Source: Actinomycetales bacterium (GTDB lineage: Bacteria; Actinomycetota; Actinomycetes; Actinomycetales; Microbacteriaceae). From it: 7,499 nucleotides of DNA. The translations under genes were made by a program, and so were the position numbers. Below, piece after piece: positions 1-5,438 of this stretch (position 1 is the stretch's first letter; the number at the start of each line of letters is the position of its first letter). The DNA lies in contig JAATFJ010000259.1 of assembly GCA_015655255.1 (NCBI GenBank), positions 1 through 7,499 of the forward strand. The letters are read 5' to 3'. The notes under the pieces are model-generated. The model was not told the origin of the DNA, searched no databases, and was given only the letters and a program-made list of their open reading frames with translations.

Positions 1-3000
1 ACCAGCGTCCGCCGAGGTTCTGCGGGCGGGGCGCGGGGTTCGGCGAGAAGGAGACGCCGCGGTAGGTGCGGGTGCGCGGGGCGCGCCGGACGACGCGATG
101 CGCCTGCGAGCCGCCGCCGAGAAGCCCGCGCAGGGGAGCGAAGGTGTCGTTCGTCACGCGCCCCTCCCACGTGAGGGTCCACAGTGCGTCGAGGACGGAC
201 TGCTCATTCTCCGCCTCCGCCATGGCGCGCAACTGCGCGGCGAAATACGCTCCGCCGCGGCCCAGCACATCGAGCAGACGTGCGCCGAGCTCTCCGCTCT
301 CCGAGGCGGATTCGGGGAGGGGAAGGGTGAAGGGCGCGAGGTCGGCGGGGTGCAGGGACACCCAGCCGTCTCGTCCCGGCAGTGAGCCATGACCGGACCA
401 GAGCACTTCCCCGCTCGCCGTGAGCTCATCGAGGAGCGCAGGGGTGTAGTCGTGCACCCGGGAGGGGAGCACGAGCGATTCCCAAGCGCTGGCGGGAATG
501 GGGACTCCCGCGAGCTGTTCGACGACGGCGAGGACTCCGTCGATCCCTTCCACGGACCGTGCGAGGTGCTGCCAGTCGGGCAGGAAGCGAGCGAAGGCGG
601 TGGGGGAGACGGGCTCTACGCTGCCGCGGATCGCGGCGAGCGAGCGCATCCGGAGGCGTCGGAGCACCTCCGCATCGCACCATTCGAGCTCGGAGGCGCC
701 GCTCGTGCCGTGCGGCGGTTCCGGGAGGAAGAAGCCGCTCGTCGCGCGACCGGCCTGCTCGAGTCGCTGCAGGGTGTGCCGGGCGACGGCCGTGCCGACG
801 CCGAGCCGTGCGGCGACGGCCTCGGTGGCGAAGGGGCCGTGTGTGCGGGCGAAGCGTGCGACGAGATCGCCGAGCGGGTCCGCGACGGGTTCGAGGAAGG
901 CGACGGGGATGCCCACGGGAAGGGCGGTGCCGAGCGCGTCGCGCAGACGCCCCGCATCCTCGATCGCGGCGATGCGGGGGACTCCGCTGATCGTCACGGG
1001 GATCGCTCGGCGGGCGGCGACGAGGGCGTCGAGGTGGTGGGCGGCTTCGGCGGAGGAGGCGTGCGGTACGGCGGACACGGGAGGGGCGTCGCTTCGCGGG
1101 TCCGTTCCCGCGTCGGGCTGCAGACGTCGCGCGACCTCGTCCGCGTCGAGCGGGCCGAGCAGCCGCAGTAGGTCGGCGACGCCCTCCGCACCGCGCACGC
1201 GCCGTTCCGGATCGAGGCGCTGCACCTCGCGTTCGAACTGTGCGAGCACATCCGGGTCGAGGAGTTCGCGCAGCTCCACGGTGCCCAGGAGCTCGCCGAG
1301 GAGTGCCGGATCGACGGAGAGGGCCGCCGCGCGCCGTTCGGCGAGCGGGGAGTCCCCCTCGTACATGAACGCGCCCACGTAGCCGAACAGCAGATCGCGC
1401 GCGTAGGGCGAAGGCTGTGGCGGCTCCGTCTCGACGAGCCGGATGCGCCGCTCCGCGATATCCGTGGCGAGCCGCCGCAATGACGGAAGGTCGTAGACGT
1501 CCTGCAGGACCTCGCGCAGCGTCTCCAGGATGATGGGGAAGGTGGGGTAGTTCTTCGCGACCTCGAGGAGCTGGGCGGAGCGCTGCCGTTGCTGCCACAG
1601 CGGCGTGCGCTTATTCGGGTTCATCCGCGGAATGAGCAGCGCCCGCGCCGCGCATTCCCGGAACCGGGAGGCGAACAGTGCGGAACCACCCACCTCCGTT
1701 GTGACGATCTGCTCCAGCTCGTCGGGCTCGAAGACGAAGAGTTCCGCGCCGGGCGGCTCGGCATCGGCATCGGGGACGCGGGCGATGATGCCGTCGTCGC
1801 TCGCCACGGCGGAGCCGTCCACGCCCAGCCGCTCCCGGATGCGCGCATTGATTGCAAGCGCCCACGGTGCGTGCACCTTCATGCCGTACGGGGAATGCAG
1901 GATGATGCGCCAGTCGCCCACTTCGTCGCGACCGCGTTCGACGGTGAGGCTCCGGTCGGTGGGGAGCGTTCCTGTCGCGGCGCGCTGCTCGGCCAGGTAG
2001 GCGACGAGGTTGTCGCGGGCGTTCTCGTCGAGACCGGCGTCCATCAGACGCTGGGTCGCCTTCTCGGGGGCGGCGGAGGTGAGTTCGCGGGAGAAGCGAC
2101 CCAGCGCCTCACCGAGCTCGAAGGGGCGTCCGATGCCGTCGCCGTGCCAGAACGGCACTTTGCCGGGCTGTCCGAAGGCGGGCAGGACGTTCACCCGGTC
2201 GTGGGTGATCTCCACGATGCGCCAGCTCGTCGTGCCCAGCGTGAAGACATCGCCCACGCGGGACTCGTAGACCATCTCCTCGTCGAGCTCTCCCACGCGC
2301 GCGCCGCTCGACTCTCCCGCGACGAAGACACCGAAGAGCCCGCGATCGGGGATCGTGCCCCCGCTCGTCACGGCGATGCGCTGCGCGCCGGGGCGGGCGG
2401 TGAGCGTTCCCGCATCCCGGTCCCACACCACGCGCGGCCGCAACTCGGCGAACTCATCGGAGGGGAAGCGCCCCGCGAGGAGGTCGAGCGTCGCCTCGTA
2501 GGCGGAACGGGGGAGGGACTGGAAGGGCGCGCTGCGTCGCACCGTCTCGAACCATTCCTCCACGGAGAGCGGGGCGAGGGCACAGGCCGCGACGGTCTGC
2601 TGCGCGAGGATGTCCAGGGGATTGCGCGGCACCGCGATCGCCTCGATCTGCCCGTGCAGCATGCGCTCCGTGACGACGGCCGTATGCAGTACGTCACCAC
2701 GGTGCTTGGGGAAGAGATCCGCGCGACTGACCTCGCCCACGCGGTGCCCTGCGCGGCCCACGCGCTGCAAGCCTGAGGCGGCGGATGGCGGCGCCTCTAC
2801 CTGGATCACGAGGTCGACGGCGCCCATGTCGATGCCGAGTTCGAGGCTGCTCGTCGCGACGACGCAGCGCAGCTCGCCCGACTTCAGCTCCTCCTCGACG
2901 ATCGCGCGCTGCTCCTTCGAGACCGAGCCGTGGTGGGCTTTCGCGAGCACGGGGTCCGCACCGGCCGTGGACCCCGCCTGCGCCATCATCTGCGCGGGAG

Positions 3001-3991
3001 GGCCGGCGGGGACGGGGAGCGCCGCACCGATGCGCTCCGCATAGATCTCGTTGAGCCGTCCCGTCAGCCGCTCCGCGAGGCGGCGGGAATTGGCGAAGAC
3101 GATGGTCGACCGGTTCTTCAGGATGCGATCGACGATCGCCTCCTCGACGTAGGGCCAGACGGATCCCGTCGCCTCCGGGTACTCCGCCTCCGTGCCATTC
3201 TCTGTGCTCGCGGGGGTGGGCGGCGGGTTCGTGAGGTCGGGGAGAGGCACGACGACACCGAGCTCGAAGGTCTTCTGTGCACGCGGAGCGACGATCTCCA
3301 CGGGGCGCGGGCCACCGAGGAAGCGGGCGACCTCGTCGATGGGGCGGACCGTCGCGGAGAGCCCGATGCGCTGCGCCGGTGTCTCCGCGCCATGCGCCGC
3401 GCGGAGATCGTCGAGGCGTTCCAGGCTCACTGCGAGGTGCGCGCCGCGCTTCGTCGCCGCGACGGCGTGCACCTCGTCGACGATGACGGTGTGCACGTTC
3501 CGCAGCGTCTCGCCCGCGCGGCTCGTGAGCATGAGGTACAGCGATTCGGGCGTGGTGATGAGGATGTCCGGCGGGGCCGTGAGGAGCTTGCGCCTGTCGC
3601 TCGATGTCGTGTCGCCCGAGCGCACGCCCACGGTGACCTCGGGGGCGTCGATCCCGAGGCGCCGGGCCGATTGCCCGATGCCGACGAGGGGGGAGCGGAG
3701 ATTGCGCTCGACATCGACGCCCAGCGCCTTGAGCGGGGAGATGTAGAGGATCCGCGTACGCGCGGCGTCCTTTTCCCGCGGCTGCGTCGTTCCGCGCTCG
3801 CGGAAGACACTATCGATGGCCCAGAGGAATGCAGACAGTGTCTTCCCCGACCCCGTGGGGGCGACGACAAGGGCGTTCTTCCCCGCCGAGATCGCCTTCC
3901 ATGCGCCGACCTGCGCATCCGTGGGCGCGTCGAAGGCCCCGCGGAACCAGTCCTGGGTGGCGGGGGTGAAGCGTTCGAGCACATCGCCCAT
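1..3991 (-). CDS. lhr: Lhr-family ATP-dependent DNA helicase (3' end of gene beyond window)
   Basis: Large Lhr-type superfamily 2 helicase, a 3'-to-5' ATP-dependent translocase that unwinds DNA and RNA:DNA hybrids and acts in DNA repair in the cytoplasm. Motifs seen in order: Walker A APTGSGKT (residues ~44-51), DEAH-like box DEVH (172-175), SAT (212-214), FANSRR (299-304), ATSSLELGID (379-388) and QRVGRAGH (409-416). The Lhr signature SGGTIPDRG lies near 540-550 and YGMKVHAPWA near 702-711. The RecA pair is thus followed by the winged-helix and Lhr-specific core, then a long C-terminal region. The frame checks at eight places from 3991 to position 4 with no stop; ~1,330 codons are present against ~1,500 for full-length family members, so the last ~150-200 residues lie outside. 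The start ATG at 3989-3991 gives MGDVLERFTPATQDWF, the usual family N-terminus; no strong ribosome site precedes it. The gene is divergent from the dehydrogenase segment, and repeat copy 1 begins 37 bp upstream. Confidence 0.95.
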   Translation of the reverse strand, partial: MGDVLERFTPATQDWFRGAFDAPTDAQVGAWKAISAGKNALVVAPTGSGKTLSAFLWAIDSVFRERGTTQPREKDAARTRILYISPLKALGVDVERNLRSPLVGIGQSARRLGIDAPEVTVGVRSGDTTSSDRRKLLTAPPDILITTPESLYLMLTSRAGETLRNVHTVIVDEVHAVAATKRGAHLAVSLERLDDLRAAHGAETPAQRIGLSATVRPIDEVARFLGGPRPVEIVAPRAQKTFELGVVVPLPDLTNPPPTPASTENGTEAEYPEATGSVWPYVEEAIVDRILKNRSTIVFANSRRLAERLTGRLNEIYAERIGAALPVPAGPPAQMMAQAGSTAGADPVLAKAHHGSVSKEQRAIVEEELKSGELRCVVATSSLELGIDMGAVDLVIQVEAPPSAASGLQRVGRAGHRVGEVSRADLFPKHRGDVLHTAVVTERMLHGQIEAIAVPRNPLDILAQQTVAACALAPLSVEEWFETVRRSAPFQSLPRSAYEATLDLLAGRFPSDEFAELRPRVVWDRDAGTLTARPGAQRIAVTSGGTIPDRGLFGVFVAGESSGARVGELDEEMVYESRVGDVFTLGTTSWRIVEITHDRVNVLPAFGQPGKVPFWHGDGIGRPFELGEALGRFSRELTSAAPEKATQRLMDAGLDENARDNLVAYLAEQRAATGTLPTDRSLTVERGRDEVGDWRIILHSPYGMKVHAPWALAINARIRERLGVDGSAVASDDGIIARVPDADAEPPGAELFVFEPDELEQIVTTEVGGSALFASRFRECAARALLIPRMNPNKRTPLWQQRQRSAQLLEVAKNYPTFPIILETLREVLQDVYDLPSLRRLATDIAERRIRLVETEPPQPSPYARDLLFGYVGAFMYEGDSPLAERRAAALSVDPALLGELLGTVELRELLDPDVLAQFEREVQRLDPERRVRGAEGVADLLRLLGPLDADEVARRLQPDAGTDPRSDAPPVSAVPHASSAEAAHHLDALVAARRAIPVTISGVPRIAAIEDAGRLRDALGTALPVGIPVAFLEPVADPLGDLVARFARTHGPFATEAVAARLGVGTAVARHTLQRLEQAGRATSGFFLPEPPHGTSGASELEWCDAEVLRRLRMRSLAAIRGSVEPVSPTAFARFLPDWQHLARSVEGIDGVLAVVEQLAGVPIPASAWESLVLPSRVHDYTPALLDELTASGEVLWSGHGSLPGRDGWVSLHPADLAPFTLPLPESASESGELGARLLDVLGRGGAYFAAQLRAMAEAENEQSVLDALWTLTWEGRVTNDTFAPLRGLLGGGSQAHRVVRRAPRTRTYRGVSFSPNPAPRPQNLGGRW

Positions 3992-4027
3992 ACGTCTATC
4001 TTCGTCCGGGCCTCGGACATCGGGGGT

Positions 4028-4084
4028 GCGGTGGCGTCATCTCCGGAGAGAGTCTTGGACGATGTCTGTGAACCCTGATACGCA
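4028..4084 (+). repeat. 57-bp direct repeat, copy 1 (possible insertion-sequence end)
   Basis: Matches 5354-5410 at 55 of 57 positions (differences at 4052 and 4082). It contains a perfect 10-bp palindrome TCTCCGGAGA (4040-4049) and a GGAGAG followed 11 bases later by ATG (4062). The right edge coincides with the point where aldehyde dehydrogenase similarity begins, so it marks a rearrangement junction. It lies between the divergent lhr start (3991) and the dehydrogenase remnant, so lhr's leader runs through it. A terminal fragment of an insertion sequence is the likeliest origin (inference); no transposase or opposite inverted end is present. Confidence 0.85.
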
Positions 4085-4253
4085 TGTCGAGGCGGGCGGC
4101 GTCGGTGTTAACATTAACGACGTTACCGAGCTTCATGCGCCTTTTGGAGGCTGGAAGATGTCCGGATTTGGTCGTGAGCTCGGTGTGGAGGGGCTGCACG
4201 GAATGATGCAGCAGCGCCACATTCGTCTGCGTCGTCGGAACCCGGGGTTCTGA
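4062..4253 (+). pseudogene. Aldehyde dehydrogenase C-terminal remnant fused to a repeat-derived start
   Basis: A 63-codon open frame. The first ~8 residues (MSVNPDTH) are encoded by the repeat and its edge. From about position 4086 the frame reads VEAGGVGVNINDVTEL, then HAPFGGWKMSGFGRELG, the conserved C-terminal segment of NAD(P)-dependent aldehyde dehydrogenases (PFGGxKxSGxGRELG). Family members are ~480-500 residues, so the NAD-binding domain and the catalytic Cys and Glu are missing and the product cannot be an active enzyme. The stop TGA (4251-4253) shares its final A with the ATG of the alcohol dehydrogenase, an operon arrangement consistent with an original pair oxidising an alcohol to an acid. 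Translation of the relic could still feed the next gene by coupling. GC by hand count is 25 of 50 over 4101-4150, well below its surroundings, suggesting foreign origin. Confidence 0.85.
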
Positions 4254-4255
4254 TG
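4251..4255 (+). promoter_or_regulatory. TGATG stop/start overlap (translational coupling)
   Basis: The TGA of the aldehyde dehydrogenase remnant (4251-4253) and the ATG of the alcohol dehydrogenase (4253-4255) share one base. As no clear Shine-Dalgarno precedes the ATG, re-initiation by ribosomes finishing the remnant is the likely way in. Confidence 0.6.
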
Positions 4256-5287
4256 CGTGCAGCGGTGTATATGGAGCCGTTCCGGATCGATGTCGTTGAC
4301 CGACCCGATCCGCGGGTGGTGGATCCGGGAGACGCGATTGTACGGGTCGCTCTCTCCTGCATCTGCGGTTCGGACCTCTGGTATTACCGCGGACTGTCCC
4401 CGCGGGAACCGGGGCAGGCCATCGGCCATGAGTTCCTGGGCGTCGTGGAAGAGGTGGGCAACGATGTCCGTGGCCTCCACGTGGGAGACACCGTCATTGC
4501 GCCCTTCATGTGGAGCGACGGCGTCTGCGCCCACTGTCGTCACGGCGTGACATCGGCATGTGTCGACGGCGGCATCTGGGGAGCCCTCGGAATGGACGGC
4601 GGCCAGGGCGAGTATGTGCGTGTGCCGCACGCGCAGTCGACGCTGGTCGTGATCCCCGAGGGGGCGGCGGCAGGGCGCGAAGCCGATTTCCTCGCGCTCG
4701 CCGATGTCATGGGGACCGGGTATCACGCCGCCGTCTCCGCACGGGTCGCTGCGGGGTCGACGGCGGTGGTGATCGGGGACGGCGCGGTCGGCGTCTGCGC
4801 GGCGATCGCGGCGGCGCGCTTAGGGGCGTCTCGAGTGATCGCGATGAGTAGGAACCCCGTGCGGGCCGCCTTGATGCGTCAGGCCGGGGCGACCGAGGTG
4901 TTTGCCGAGCGAGGGGACGACGCGGTGAGTCGGCTCCAAGACGCGACGGACGGGATCGGCGTGGACGCGGTGCTCGAGTGCGTCGGCACGGCGGAGTCCA
5001 TGCAGACCGCGCTCGGAGTCGTGCGCCCGGGAGGCACCATCGGCTATGTCGGGGTTCCGCACGGCACAGAACTGCCCGTGCCGAGGCTGTTCGCGAAGAA
5101 CATCGCTGTGGCCGGGGGACTGGCCCCCGTGCGTGCCTACCTGCCGCAGCTTCTGCAGGAAGCACTCCGCGGTGATATTCACCCCGGTATCGTCTTCGAC
5201 TCGGAGGTATCCCTCAGCCGGATCTCCGACGGCTATGGCGCCATGCACGACCGACGCGCCACGAAGGTCCTCGTCGTTCCGGACTAG
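4253..5287 (+). CDS. Zinc-dependent medium-chain alcohol dehydrogenase
   Basis: 344-residue cytosolic oxidoreductase of the medium-chain dehydrogenase/reductase superfamily (threonine/sorbitol dehydrogenase-like group), oxidising an alcohol to an aldehyde or ketone with NAD(P). The length is normal, so it looks intact. Catalytic-zinc residues: C38 in CICGSD, H59-E60 in GHE and probably D151 in LADVMGTGYHA. The structural-zinc lobe has D89, C92, C95 and C103: the usual first Cys is Asp. The Rossmann motif is GDGAVG (175-180). The second strand ends in MSRNP (198-202) rather than an acidic residue, hinting at NADP(H) preference (inference). The start at 4253 overlaps the stop of the aldehyde dehydrogenase relic; there is no good ribosome site of its own (upstream is cggaacccggggttctg), which favours translational coupling. 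The substrate cannot be deduced. It is followed by TAG (5285-5287), GC-rich hairpins and repeat copy 2. Confidence 0.93.
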   Translation: MRAAVYMEPFRIDVVDRPDPRVVDPGDAIVRVALSCICGSDLWYYRGLSPREPGQAIGHEFLGVVEEVGNDVRGLHVGDTVIAPFMWSDGVCAHCRHGVTSACVDGGIWGALGMDGGQGEYVRVPHAQSTLVVIPEGAAAGREADFLALADVMGTGYHAAVSARVAAGSTAVVIGDGAVGVCAAIAAARLGASRVIAMSRNPVRAALMRQAGATEVFAERGDDAVSRLQDATDGIGVDAVLECVGTAESMQTALGVVRPGGTIGYVGVPHGTELPVPRLFAKNIAVAGGLAPVRAYLPQLLQEALRGDIHPGIVFDSEVSLSRISDGYGAMHDRRATKVLVVPD

Positions 5288-5345
5288 CGCGCGGGCTTTC
5301 CCGGGGGACAGTGGGCAGGACGAAGGTCCGCGGAGCCCGTCCCAC
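5288..5345 (+). terminator. GC-rich hairpins after the alcohol dehydrogenase, possible terminator
   Basis: Immediately after the stop codon is CGGG-cttt-CCCG (5292-5303). Next comes a nested structure: GTGGG (5311-5315) with CCCAC (5341-5345), GGGC (5313-5316) with GCCC (5335-5338), and an inner GGAC-gaag-GTCC (5318-5329). The outer and middle pairings overlap and are partly alternative. No T-run follows, so an intrinsic terminator is only possible, although actinobacteria often use hairpins without U-tracts. Confidence 0.35.
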
Positions 5346-5353
5346 ATCTCGGC

Positions 5354-5410
5354 GCGGTGGCGTCATCTCCGGAGAGATTCTTGGACGATGTCTGTGAACC
5401 CTGATACACA
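5354..5410 (+). repeat. 57-bp direct repeat, copy 2 (possible insertion-sequence end)
   Basis: Same sequence and orientation as 4028-4084, offset by 1,326 bp, with two mismatches. Looser similarity (acatc followed by G/C) continues about 10 bases further left if one base is gapped. It carries the same TCTCCGGAGA palindrome (5366-5375) and ATG (5388). It ends 24 bp before the start codon of the membrane protein gene, so that gene's transcription signal must lie in it or upstream of it. Confidence 0.85.
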
Positions 5411-5438
5411 GGAATGGACAATTCGGAGGGAACGATGA
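5388..5438 (+). other. Possible 16-codon leader ORF from the repeat, overlapping the membrane gene start
   Basis: The ATG within repeat copy 2 opens a short frame, MSVNPDTQEWTIRRER, with TGA at 5436-5438. It overlaps the ATG (5435-5437) of the membrane protein gene as ATGA. GGAGAG (5371-5376) precedes the leader ATG by 11 bases, rather far for a ribosome site. The same repeat-encoded MSVNPDT begins the aldehyde dehydrogenase remnant at copy 1. Whether it is translated is unknown; chance is possible at this length. Confidence 0.3.
5424..5430 (+). promoter_or_regulatory. Ribosome binding site of the membrane protein gene
   Basis: CGGAGGG lies four bases before the ATG at 5435. This favours 5435 over the in-frame ATG at 5414, which has only AGGA directly abutting it. 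The site is just outside repeat copy 2. Confidence 0.65.

Noticed and set aside
389..1171. 260-codon plus-strand open frame over lhr, with other long ones at 1589-2776 and 2930-4078
   Set aside because: These lie opposite the verified lhr frame, are rich in Arg, Gly, Glu and Asp without recognisable motifs, and reflect GC-rich third positions.
426..1598. 390-codon minus-strand open frame
   Set aside because: Out-of-frame shadow of lhr on the same strand, extremely Arg/Pro-rich; the lhr frame carries the conserved sequence.
4820..5347. 175-codon minus-strand open frame over the alcohol dehydrogenase
   Set aside because: Antisense to a well-supported enzyme gene; no family features.
4028..5410. 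Complete insertion sequence or composite transposon
   Set aside because: No transposase, no inverted copy of the repeat and no clear target duplication in the window; only direct copies of one end-like sequence.
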